A DNA stretch of 64,000 nt from Plectosphaerella cucumerina. Lineage: Eukaryota > Ascomycota > Sordariomycetes > Glomerellales > Plectosphaerellaceae. The stretch covers positions 4,588,001-4,652,000 of the forward strand of contig JAGPXD010000002.1 in assembly GCA_020746995.1 (NCBI GenBank), given 5' to 3'. Of the stretch, positions 35,901 through 47,300 are shown piece by piece (within the stretch, counting starts at the first letter, position 1; the number at the start of each line of letters is the position of its first letter). The translations under genes were made by a program, and so were the position numbers. The notes below the pieces were generated by a model that saw nothing but the letters and a program-made list of their open reading frames with translations, made no database searches and had not been told where the DNA came from.

Positions 35901-36436
35901 GCGCCAACATCCTTCGCGGCAACTCGCAGGACTTTTCCGAGTATCAGAGCCAGGCAGGCTCCCTGGAGCAGATGGTAAGTTGAAGAGGGTGCCCTCTTCC
36001 TCGAATACGAACTGACACTCCCTGACAGAACGCCAACAAAGTGTCCATCACGAAGGACAGGCAGGAACAGCTGATTTACGCTTTCACGGTCGTCACAATT
36101 ATCTTCCTGCCCCTCGGTACGGTGTCCAGCATCTTCGGCATGAATACAGCCGATATCCGCGATATGGAGCTTGGCCAGTGGGCGTTTTGGGCGACGGCCA
36201 TCCCCGTCTCCGTTGTCGTCATCCTCGCGGGCCTGCACATGGTGGGAGCTTTCGAGCAGATGGCGGCGTGGGCGGCCAAGAAGATCAGGGGCGAGGAAGA
36301 CGTGTTTGACGACCGGCCGCCGCCGCCTTACAAGCGGCATGTCGAGGATGAGGCGATCGAGGTCAGGGCGTATTCTCCCGCGCCGCGGCTCCGGAGCCGG
36401 AGAGTGCAGGCTCGGGGGGCGTATAGAGGCCAGTAG
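32906..36436 (+). CDS. Large CorA-like transporter-module protein
   Basis: Seven exons (32906-33495, 33544-33583, 33623-34413, 34465-34996, 35049-35501, 35555-35974, 36029-36436) give 1077 aa, all phases consistent. Exon 2 is only 40 nt, and its acceptor could be 33540 or 33543 without changing frame. The N-terminal ~200 residues are disordered and acidic/Arg-rich. The middle ~700 residues are a soluble region, with DQILQLPGLPPTDHAAILKLVYEVKK near residue 210 and a long helix (NLAQQEIAVVQKTVEAQKGVIRW) near 800-830. The C-terminus has two membrane segments (about 957-975 and 994-1015) flanking the CorA-type GMN signature at 979-981 (FGMNTADI). The CorA fold transports Mg2+, Co2+ or similar ions. 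Many fungal CorA-like proteins with large N-terminal parts have no tested transport role, so the substrate is unknown. Confidence 0.85.
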
Positions 36437-37770
36437 TCCAACGGCAACGGCCGGCCGGCTTGGGAATTGGGTTGAGGGTCGAGACATTCATGCGGGGCGA
36501 TCAACGGCTCTGGCAACGTCCAAGGATGTAACGACTCGGTGCCTAGGGACCTCGATGGCAAGGACGCGGTGGTCAACGTTGGGATCGGGTGGCTTGTTTC
36601 CCTCCACAAAGTAGAGCAGCCCGACAATGCAGCATGGCTGGGGAGAAGGCAGCAAAAAGAAAAACACCGTTGCAGAACGACTCGCTCGCCTCGTCATCGG
36701 GCTCCCTTATGCTATGCCACATCACCCAACGAGACAGGCTCAGCCCTGTAAGCCTCCGCTCAGGTGTTGTATCCAGGGTCCGTCCGAGCGCCTCTCCCAG
36801 CCCCTCGGGGTTTTAACGGGGGCGAGGAGCGGGCGGGCTCGGGCAGCAGCACCCGCGGCGGGGGACAACGGGAGATCGCTTCGGCAGGCTATGGCCGCGA
36901 TCCTTTTGCCGACTCGTCGTTGGACAGATCAGCGGCGACATTCCTGTCTTTGGAACAAGGAGAGGAATGCGTGCCTGCGGCTGGGGCGGGGGATGCTGCC
37001 CGACATTCTTGACATTGTCGTGGGCAGCAGCGAGATGCAGGGGAACCCCTGGTAAGATGGTCGACTTGTCTGAGTGGTTGGGCGCCGTCGGTAACTGCCA
37101 AGGTGCCATCCCAAGCGGTCCAGGGGGGGCCGAATCCTGCTTTTGGGCGTCATCGGCAGTGCGTCATCGTGTCGAGGGGCGGGCAATGGACAATTCCAAC
37201 TCCCTCGTTCTCGCCTTTTTCTCGATACCGAACCAGGATATCCATCGTCGACAGGATCTAGACCAACTTTAGAGCCAGACTGGAGAGACAAGCCCCTCTT
37301 TTCCCCCTTCCCAAGCGCCCTCTTTGTCCGGCATTGAGGCGGAGCGAGAAGACCACCACCACCACCAAAAGCACCACCATCACCCCGCCGTCCCGCCCTT
37401 CTGATAGTCGTCGCCTGACCCGACCCTTTTTTGTTTCTATTTATCACCCATCACCCGACAGCGATCGACAATCCAGACCAGACCCAGACGATCAAGTCTC
37501 CGCAACCTCGAAGCATCTTGCTCCATCTCGAATAGCCTCATACAATCTATCTCGTCGAAGGCACGACATCCTCAGCCGCAACCTCCAACCAGCGACGTCA
37601 TCAGCTGGACGACCTCATCCGTCGACTCCAGTTCCACAAAGGTGTAGGCCCATTGCACGGCGCACCCAGACTCCCAACAGAGGGGAAAATCAAACAGAGA
37701 GATCCTGCAAGGACCCGAACCTCTGCACAACCCCTCCAAACAAACCGCTTGAGACGATCCAGCCGTCCAA
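36437..37770. other. Intergenic region and leader of the proline-repeat gene
   Basis: 1.33 kb. The part after about 37270 is rich in C/A, including an ACC-type run near 37350-37375, and resembles a long 5' leader. A stop-free plus frame starting about 37334 crosses it but is compositionally biased and is not called. Confidence 0.45.
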
Positions 37771-38408
37771 ATGGGTGCGTGTGAGCCCCTGTTGCGCGTC
37801 GTGTCCCGTACAACCACTGACATTTCCCTTCGACAGCCTACTCCCACCACACCCATCACCACGGTCCGACCAAGAAGCGCCTCTACCTCGAGGAGCCGAC
37901 CCGCGACCGCGCCACCATCCGCACCCGCAGAACGACAATCATCCCTCCTCCGCCTCCCCCTCCTCCTCCCGTCTGCATCCCCGCGCCTCCGCCTCCCCCT
38001 CCCGTCGTCGTCGAACCTCCTCCACCACCACCCGTCGTCGTCGAGCCTCCCCCGCCGCCTCCCTGCCTCCCACCTGTCATCTACGAGCCCGAGCCGCCCA
38101 TCGAGGTCATCGCCGTCGACGTCGACCCCAGCGAGAGGCGCCGCCGACGTCGCTCCCGCTCCCACTCGCGCCACACGAAGGAGGTCTACATCGAGCGCGA
38201 GAAGCTCATCCCCGTGCGTGTGCCCGTCCCGGTTCCCGTCCCTGTGCGACAGGAGCCTCAGCACGAGACGTTCCGCTACATCGATGCTCCGCCGCGCCGT
38301 CCGTCGCCGCCTCGCATCATGCCCGCTCCAGAGCGCGAGGATGACCGCATGAGGATCCGGATCCAGGACCGGCGGCGGGAGAGGGAGTACTACGACGACT
38401 ACCGGTGA
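37771..38408 (+). CDS. Small proline-repeat, Arg/His-rich protein with a 4-nt first coding exon
   Basis: Proposed exons are 37771-37774 (ATGG only) and 37837-38408, giving 191 aa. The 62-bp intron has donor GTGCGT, a CACTGAC branch point and CGACAG acceptor, and the join makes MAYSHHTHHHGPTKKRLYLEE. Residues ~40-90 are polyproline with repeated PPPPPPVVVEP units. Next comes IEVIAVDVD, an RRRRRRSRSHSR stretch, KEVYIEREKLIPVRVPVPVPVPV and an Arg/Asp/Tyr-rich tail. No signal peptide or membrane segment. The C-terminal frame is strongly coding (biased third positions, clean stop). If the 4-nt exon is wrong, the first in-frame ATG is far downstream (38214), which would lose the repeats. I do not recognise a family with a known role. 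Confidence 0.75.
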
Positions 38409-40819
38409 ATGGCCTGGCTGGCCGAGGGAGGACGTTTTTCATCTCCTGTATATGGTCTTTCATTTGGGATATATGTTTTTGAAATACTAATCCGAGCCGG
38501 CGCTGGTCTCGGAGGAAATCAACACGGGCGAACTGGGAAAGGGATATCTGTCTTTGTTAAGCGGGCACATATGCGCCTTGTATGATGAATGAAATATGAC
38601 AATACTGCTATTTTCTACTACTTGATACTCTCCTCTCCACCACTGCTGCGACGCTTGAGATCTGCTCCGCTCTCGGCACGGCTTTCGAAACCTGCAATCG
38701 CACGACCTGCGCCCGCCGCATTTCACCACCAAGACGTCATGACCTGATGGACATCCCTCGACGAGCCCCTTCCTCCAAGTCTCGTCGGAGCATCGGCCCT
38801 TGAAGAACACGACACGACCGTCTGATTGCCTCGCCGAGACCCGTCATCTCAACTGCCCTACCTTTCCCCGCCGTCACAGCTCCCACAGACCAGCGCCCCC
38901 CCTTCCATCGTGACAGGGCTCATTGCGCAAAACAGCCCAATCGGGCCCCGGGGGACGCGCGCGTGAGATGTTTCCGTCTTCGTCCGTGTCAAAGCATTTC
39001 TCGTCAGATGTCCAGACCGTCCGTGCCTCTTCCCTCCCTCCCTTCCTGCGGAGTAGGGCGTCAGACGGCGCCTGGGCTTCGTTGGATCGCCAAAGTCAGC
39101 AGATCAGGCCCGAGGGCCGTCTGAAACACACCCGCGACGACCAGTCGAAAATCGCCTCCGGCTTCTCGGCAGTCCACTGACAAGGCATACCCTTTCTCCA
39201 GTTCGCCCCGGAGATCTTTCTTCAGCCTTTCACCGAACAGCCGGAGGTGCAGCATGGCATGCATTCTTCGGCCGCTGCCTGTCTCTCCGGCCCGGGCGTG
39301 ATCCGTCCCTGTCCTACACTTCGAGAAGGCGTTACGCGGACTCTCTTGCCACATTGCGTGGCGGAGGATGAGAATCATGACCTGATCTTGTGAAGATCAT
39401 GTTTGTTTGATGTGCAGCAACGGCACCGGCACCGACTTCTGGCCCCCAGCTTCTCGACGTCCCCGCGAACCTTTGCATACGGGCACAAACCTCGTCCCTG
39501 CATGCCGGCTCGTCGCGCCACAAGATCCCGAAGGCGGCAGGCGGCGCGCCCTGACGGCTAAGTGTCTACCAGTCCGATAAAGTTTGCCCCCGAGTCGCTG
39601 CATCGGGCCACTTTTGAGATCTGACGGGCGCACGGAATGTGGCCGGTTGTATAGGATATTCTTGGCCCTGAAAAGGACCAGATGGCGTCTCGGCTTGTGT
39701 ACCGCAAGCTGACCGCCGGGGGTTTGACCATGGGACGCTGGACCTCATCAGACGAGGGGCGGCTGGAACGTTTCCACCAGGCCAGTGCTCGGGCCGGGGC
39801 CATGCAAAGCCGGCTTCGTTTACAGAAGCTCTTCTGCGCAGAGTTGGCTTCAAGTATGATAGTGGGAGGTGTTGTCGTCTGAGAGCCTGGAACTTCCCGT
39901 TCCGATGAGGAAATGTCGGCAATGTCTAGAATGGCGAACGGCTCGTGCCGGCACGTTCAGATAGGGGATCAAATACAAGTACCTGTCTGCTTTGTCAAAA
40001 CTTCCAAAAGGAGGTCCAAATAGCCAGATGCTCTGAACGGGTTTGGTGGTCCTGGAGGCGCTAAGAAGCTCGTAATCATCAAACAAGTTGTTGCCGAAAT
40101 TTGAACACTGTCGGTTTTTGACCATCGCGGCGGACAGATGAGGAGGCCCACTCATGATCGTCAGGGTCTAGGGTCCTTGGGAGGTTTTCCAATTTCTCAA
40201 TGTCGATGGAGGTTTGACATCTCGACGACAACGATGGGAAGCGGCCTGTTCTCGCAACGGCTTCTCCAGAGCCCCCTGAAAGGTGCTGGAACGGTGTTCA
40301 TGTCGTGCATTAGCGGTGACCGGGACCCCGGCTGCGCTTGAGCCGGGAACCTAACGTCTTGATGGGAGCCAAGGCGCGGCGGCAGGGCTGGTAGGTCGCT
40401 ATAGTCAGGGGCAAGACGCATGACATTGTCTCTGTGGCGTGTGTCCTTTGTGACCTAAGCCACTAGACACAGCTTTGGCCCATTTTCAGAACGCGTTTTG
40501 CGCGTCGAAGAGCAACAGGCATCAGCTAGTTGCAGGAAATTGCAGCTGGCCCGCTCACGGGCATAACGGGCAAAGTCTGGAGAGTGGAATGGCCCGAACG
40601 ATGGACCAGATCGGGAGCAAGGGAACCACGGGCAGCGGAAAACACCACCACCGGCAGTGGGGTTCCCATGGATGTGAAGCAAAAAAGGGGGATCAGGCAG
40701 GGGTCTGGCCGACCGTCACACCGCCCTTTTTAGCTTCTTCGAGACGGGTGCTGAGCATGGAGCATCGGCAGGTGATTGGCCCGCCCCTGAAAACCGAGGC
40801 CACCATCCAACCGGCCGAG

Positions 40820-40855
<36 letters not shown>

Positions 40856-43800
40856 GTGGACCGTGGGATGTCCGCTGCGCGGATGTGTCTCTGACATGAT
40901 TTGGAATTGGCATGGCTGTTTGTTTGCTTCGGGCGTACCAGGGATGATCTGGTTCAGCCGGTTGTCAGTCTGGGTTCCAGAAATTGCCCGAATGTGATTG
41001 CTGAGAGGGACGAGTCAATGGCCGTCTATTTCCGTCAGCGGTGGTCGGGGAAGATCCGAAGATGCGATGAAGGTGCACTCTCCTCTCGCCTCACACACTA
41101 CAGCTGTCAGTGCACTTGTCCCACGGTGCTGGATCTCTCCCCGCGCGCTCGAGCCATGACTTCTGTATTCGTGGTGGCACGAGCGGCATACTTGCAGGCT
41201 GTAGCAATTCGAGCTGAGCGACGGACGTAAGGCCAAGCCCAGCCGCAATCGTGGACCGAAGCTCCATCGCTGGCAGGGTAGGGGTCACGAGCACGGCGAT
41301 GCCCCGGGCTAAAACAGTTCTGGCGATAGGAATGCTGCGCGAGGTGGCTACTGCAGGCCAGCCCCTTATAATTGCGTTGGTCCGTGTGAGATATGGTACT
41401 GCAGATGTCGGTACTTTCCCCTTTCCCACGAGGAAGAGCATGCAAGCTGACGGAGCTTTGTCCTGGGCGGGCTCCCCGAGGTGGTGACATGACCCGGTAA
41501 GCTGCAGTTTCGGTTAGGGATAAGCTGCAGGAACACATGCTCCCTGCAGGGGGCGGACCAGGGCGTCTGGGGGGCGTGACCCCGCCGAACTGCAACCGGT
41601 TCCAGAGGCTGGCGAGGAGACCTCAAGAGGAGGAGGCTTGTAGCAGCCGATCTTCCTGCTGCTCTGATATTGTTTGTTGCTGTGGTGGTAGTGGGTGGCG
41701 CCCCAGCCGCCTCGGGAGGCTGTGAGTGTCGTACCGAGTACTTGTATAGCTGAGGGGGTGTCCAGGGTGGTGGGTGTCCTCCTGTCATCTGGACAAGCCG
41801 TGAGATGCGTCCGAGACTCTTCTCAGCCAAACCAATCCCAGCCAAAGCCGCCCTTCTTCTGCTTTCTTGGGTCTCCTTCCGGGTTGGGACGGAATGCAAT
41901 GGGAATGTAAGATGACCACCTGATTGTCGGGTGGCTGAACGATAGGGATAACTTGAAGGCGAGGCAAGACGAGACAAGACAGGACAAGCAAGCAAGCTCT
42001 CCCCCAAGGGCCCCCACGAACCAGCCATCTGCCCAGCCCCAGCCCATCCCAGGGCGGGCTGGAGGAGTGAAGGAGTCGAGGCACGGTACCGTTTGAGCTT
42101 GGCTTGAAGCGGCAAGCGGCAAATCGGAGACAGGGGCGGTGATTGGGACCAAGGCGTGGGGATGATCCTGGGGCGCTCGATTTAATTAAGCATTCTTTCA
42201 AGACGGCTGTCGACTGGCGCTGGGGCACGCCGGAGCGCGATGATCCAGGAATGGCGGACGGGTCGGGAGGGGTGCGTGAGCGGGCGGCTGACGGCTGGCC
42301 TGAACACTAGGAAGAGATGGAGGGTGAGAAGACGAGGATGAGGTGTGCAAGCCGCGTGTTGCCTGACGACACGGGATGTGGCAGATGCCGGTCAGCAAGT
42401 TCAGTGTCCCGAAGAAGCCGGCCGGAGGATTGTTGGGTACCTGTGCAGTAGCGGAGGGAAATGAAGCGTCCAAGTTGTCGAGTCGGATCTGTGATTCGAG
42501 GGTCAGCGTCCAGCGCAGACGGATGTCAAGTGTTGGAAAAGACGAACGACAAATGCCGACGCTGCACGTGGCCGGTGCAGGTCGATGTCGCAGGCGGAAC
42601 TGGAAGGAAGGCACCACCTCACGGCACACCTTCCCCGGCTTTCCCATGTCTCCATCCGTTCTGCCATCAAATCACTAAATGTAGAGGCGCACGCCGGCGC
42701 GGGGACCTGGAGATTAGGGGCCCGGCAGGTTCCACGACATCCCCATGTGCGAGTGGGAAAGAAAAAAGGAGCTTGAAGGGGAAAACTCGTGGAAAGGGAG
42801 CCAAGGGAGACCAATTGCCGCCACCATGGATAGCTTGACACTGACAGACCAAGTATCGCGACGCTGTGTTGCCGCCGAGTAAGGTACCTCGTAGTGTGGT
42901 CCGAAGAAAAAAAGAATCGAGACCTTTAGCCCGCTAACTTCTAAGGCCCGGGCACGACTTCCTAGCGCTGTCTCCATTTCCCTTTAGCGGCTGTTTAGTG
43001 GCATGGGGCCCGCGATCCTCAGCGGCTCGGGCACATTCTGGTACCTCTGCCAGTGGGCGGGCCTCCCGCTGGGCCAGTCAGTGATGGCTTCAGAGTGCTT
43101 GCCCAATCAGCCCCTTGGTTGAGGGTGTTGCGGTTCGTCGTGAATCAGGCAAGCGCGCCTCTCAAACCGTCAGGGAAAGGAAGGTACCATTGATGGAAAC
43201 GTCAGGTCAGGTCATGAATTTCCTGTCCACTTGCCCGTCTTCCAATCCAATTGCTTACTACCTACTCGCAGTCTGGTGAGGATTCTTTTCTCCTCGCCAC
43301 TTTCTTGACCTCTCCCCCTCTCCCCCGTGCTTCGAAATCACTGCTCGGCAGACCACCCTAGCAATATCTAATTTGGGAGTGTGAGACCTCGAAATCTTTC
43401 TTCAGCATTCACAACAATAGCGGCCGCTGCCTCCAGCCCCTCCACTCACCTCATCATCAGCACGCCCGTCGAAAGGCAGCACCCTGGTCCCTGGTCCCTG
43501 CCTCGGCTCACATATCAGCATCCTCGCAGTCGCAGGCATCTCCCCGGCTCAGTGCGCCCGTCGTGATTGGGTCAGACCGTCGCATTGTGACTTGGTGCGT
43601 TTTTCGCTCATCCGTGGTGTTTCGCTGCGCAGAGCGCGCTCGCCGCTCAGAGCAAGTGACCGGCCGACCGAGCGACCCAGAGCAATCTGGGTTTCTGCCC
43701 ACCAGCACGACCAGAGGCGAAAGCCCGGGCCCCATCCAAGGAAAAAGGACCGGACGCATTTGAACGACCGCCGAAGACGACTCCCTCCCACGACACTACA

Positions 43801-44343
43801 CGACACACGCACTGCACGACACGACTCGACTCGACACGACCGCTGCAGCCTTTTCTCGCTTCAAGCGCACCTCGGTACCTGTACAAGCAGATATCGGCAC
43901 CGGCACCGCATAGCACAGCCAGCACAGGCCACAGGGTCAAAGTGACTTTTGCGCGCGCGCGGCGCTCCGCTTCCCGAGCTCGAGCTCCTCCCGCCTCCAG
44001 TCTTCTCCATCCTCCCGTTCGTCTCCTGGGCTGGGCAGTCCAGACTTCCAGCGCGGTGCCTTGTTACATGCGACGTCAATCAGGGTCATTCAGGCGTCTC
44101 GAAACGTCACCCGCCTGCCGTGCCACAACAGCAATTGCACCGACCACTCGATTTGAATGATCCCGGACTTTCTCTAGGCTTACCCCTGGGCCCTTGTCTC
44201 CAACCGTGGAATCTCCCCCCCTTCCCCCTACGAGACAACACGCACAGCACCTCCAGAGAGAGACCCGGCCTCCTGTCCCATTACCATTCCTGGTCAGCAC
44301 GTCCGGCAGCAACATCCCATCTTTTCGCGCCGCATTGGCGACC
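38409..44343. other. 5.9-kb gene-poor region upstream of BEM3
   Basis: The longest interval without a supported gene. It holds a (GT)16 microsatellite (40823-40854). The final ~1 kb (43.3-44.3 kb) is CT/CGA-rich with many GACACGACTCGAC-like short motifs, typical of a fungal promoter/leader. Stop-free frames here, for example on the minus strand at 41366-42115, have random-looking Pro/Arg/Ser composition and no domain. A long noncoding RNA cannot be excluded. Confidence 0.5.
40823..40854. repeat. (GT)16 dinucleotide microsatellite
   Basis: Sixteen uninterrupted GT units in the large spacer upstream of BEM3. Likely length-polymorphic. Confidence 0.97.
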
Positions 44344-47300
44344 ATGTCGCAGCATGTGCTCCAGAGTGCCCATGCCGCTGCCGACGCCCCAGACTCTCCT
44401 CCCGGCCGCCGTCACACTGGCAACTCGTCACCCTCTTCGCCCGCTGCCGCCTCTTCAGGCTCCTCCTCCGCCGCCGCCGCCGCATTCAACCCTTCACCTC
44501 CAAGCCCGAGCCCGTCCTCGCCCGTGCTGCCTGACGACAGCCCCGTCACCGGCCGCCTGTTGACCCACGTCGTCGTCCCTCACCCTCTCTCTTCGGATGC
44601 CAACTCGTCCTTGTCATACGCCGCCACTAGGTACGTACTTTACTTGCACACGGTTACACTCCCTCCCCTCCCCGTCGTGGTATTTTGCATCTCATCTTGT
44701 ACGGTACTCTCTCGGCTCCGTTCCTTTCTGCCCCCTTCCCTGCCTGCCCCGTGTCGTCCGCGTCTCCGCCCGCCTGCGTCCGCCGCGGCTCTCTCGCACG
44801 CTCGCTGCCTGCCCTTTCTTGAGCCATCCCTTGTAACCCCCCGGAACCCGGACCAGGGCCCTGTCCAGAGGTGGTCCAGCGAGAGAGAGCCCCCAGTCCC
44901 CACGGAGTTGCATCCAAACTCATCCCCTGCCTGTCCCCTTCGCCTTGCCCAGCCAAGACCGAATCAACCGAGATCCACTTCGACTTTCACCTTTCCCACT
45001 CTCCTCCTATCCACGTCCTCTGCTCGCTGCTCCTCTTGCCAAACACCATCACCAACCCACGGCAATACTCCCACGGCCGCACCAACTTGGCCCTGCACTT
45101 CCGCTGCATCACCTACCCCTACCTGTCTGGCGCTTCCGTTGTGCAACAATACCACGAATCTAGCGCCGCCCATCACCGAAACTGACACACCTATCCACCT
45201 TTGCAGATCAGCCCGAAGACCGATACCAAGCCCCCTCTCCATCACCTCGGTCGTGTCGCCCGCAGCCTACTCGCCCCGGCGATTCGACGCAGCCATCCCG
45301 GCCTCCGCTCCCCTGCAGAGACTGCCGACCCCATATAGTCCGACTTCGCCTGTGGACGAGCCCCGTTCGCCCCGCGAAAAGCTGGACGACCTCATCGCCG
45401 CCGAGAAGGCCTACTACCGAAGCGACTCGTCAGGAAAGACAACGCCCGAGGATATAGCATCAGGGTTGGTGCTTCACCGTGACCCGCCACCGCGGCCACC
45501 CCAAAACAGGGCTGCTGGATCAGGTTTACTGACATAGACTCTCTCTCGACAGGTCATCCGCGCAGACAACACCCTCGAATGAGAACCGAAGCGCCTCCGA
45601 CCCCCTCATAGCCGCGAAGCCTGTCAAAGGCTTGCCAAAGTCCCTGTCCGCCACCATGGCAGGCTCCAAGGCTGCTTCGCGGGCGGAAGCAGGCAAAGGG
45701 GCTGCTCGCACCTCATCCATGGACTCGGCCATCTCTGCTGCCACAAAGTCTCATGGTCACAAGGACTCCCAAGATACCCAATCAAGTCCGGCAGAGATTG
45801 CCGGCCTCATCAAGACGGCCGGAAGCCCCGAAGCCGTCATCCAGTACCTGCTCAAGGACAAGCATTCACAGTCGCAGCAGAACTCCCAATTATGGCGGCT
45901 TGTCGACAAGCAGCGTGCCATGATCCTGGGCCTGAACAAGGACCTGGAGAGAGCGCTGAAAGACAAGGAAAAGTACCGGAAGAAGCTCAAGGAGGTTATG
46001 TCGGTCCCTGAAATCGCCCGGGCTGCAGGCTCGCAGGCGCCTGACAGGGCAAAGGACAGGATCATCCCCAAGGTCGACGTCAGCGCCCCTTCAGGCCGCA
46101 CTGTCGTTGCCCCCGACTCGCCCAGTCTCGACTCGGACAGCCAGAAGCACTCGCCCATCGATATGGCTATGGCCCCCTACCCCATCACGCCTCCAGCCGA
46201 CCAGCCTCACAACGGCCCCCCATCGGCCGTCGGCGAAATGCTGGACCCCGCGCACACGATGCCCAAGTCTCATGAGCATGCGTATGACCAGTACGACCAC
46301 GAAGCCGAAGAGAGAGCACAGGATGTGGCCAGAAAAGAGGAAGAGGCCCGCCAGATGCAGGAGCTGCCGCTCAGTTTGTCTCTGCCGCCGTCACGCAGCC
46401 TGCCGAGTCAACCACCGAGGATGCCTCCACCGAAACCACCAACCGGTCCGGCCGTATCAGGAGACACCACCCCGAAACCTGACGAAAACCTTGCTCAGTT
46501 TCCCTCGCCGCCGCCTCGAAAGGCCCCGCCAGCGCCACTGCAGCTGCACCAGGGCAAAGAACTGATCCTGGACGACGATGAGTCCGACTCTGACTACGAC
46601 GAGCTCCTTCAAGTCAACGAAACCAATGACAACGTACGCGGCAGGCGGAGGACGCGGGAGGAAGATGAGCAGGTCCGCGAGGTCATTGCTCAGCAGGTGG
46701 CGGAACGCCGCAGCCTGTCGAAGAAGAGCAGTGCTGGGGCTAGCCCCGTCAAGAACATGCCGGCGAGCCCACGAGAAGTGCCTGGACAGTTCTCCAATGC
46801 GAACGCTGGACCGGCTTCACTCGCCGGTGTTCTGAGCGGTGATCAGGTCACGCAAACGGTCCTGTCTGCACCCAAGATTCCCGCCGGACTTCCGCTCAGC
46901 CCCCGTCCTCAGGGTGCCGCTCCGCTGTCTCCCAGGTCTCAAGGGCTGCTCCAGTCGCCGCCGCTTTCTCCCCGGCCACCTCGTCAGCCGATCCCGATGC
47001 CCCCAGGGACGCAGCTCACGTCGCCGCCACCCCAGTCAGCTGTCAGCGAGGCCACATCGTCTCACAGCTCATCATCCAAAAAGCACCATGCCTCTGGAAG
47101 CTCCCGCGTGAGCCCGACAGAGCGTAGCCGCATCTTCAAGGGCTTCGTGACCGACGAATATCCCGACCTGCTCCTGCCTCCCAACGCACTGCCGTCCATC
47201 CAGATCCGCGTGGCATCCTCGCGTATGAAGCCATCGAGGGCCAGCGTGTTGGCCTTGACACAGTTGGAAGAAGATCCCGTTTTCACACTGGCCATCTTCT

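Noticed and set aside
37334..38344. 336-codon frame overlapping the proline-repeat gene
   Set aside because: It crosses the leader and reads the repeat region in the wrong frame (Arg/Pro/Ser noise); the frame ending at 38408 has clear codon bias and a coherent protein.
41366..42115. 249-codon minus-strand open frame in the large spacer
   Set aside because: Composition is Pro/Arg/Ser/Gly noise typical of stop-poor GC-rich DNA, with other open frames on the same bases.
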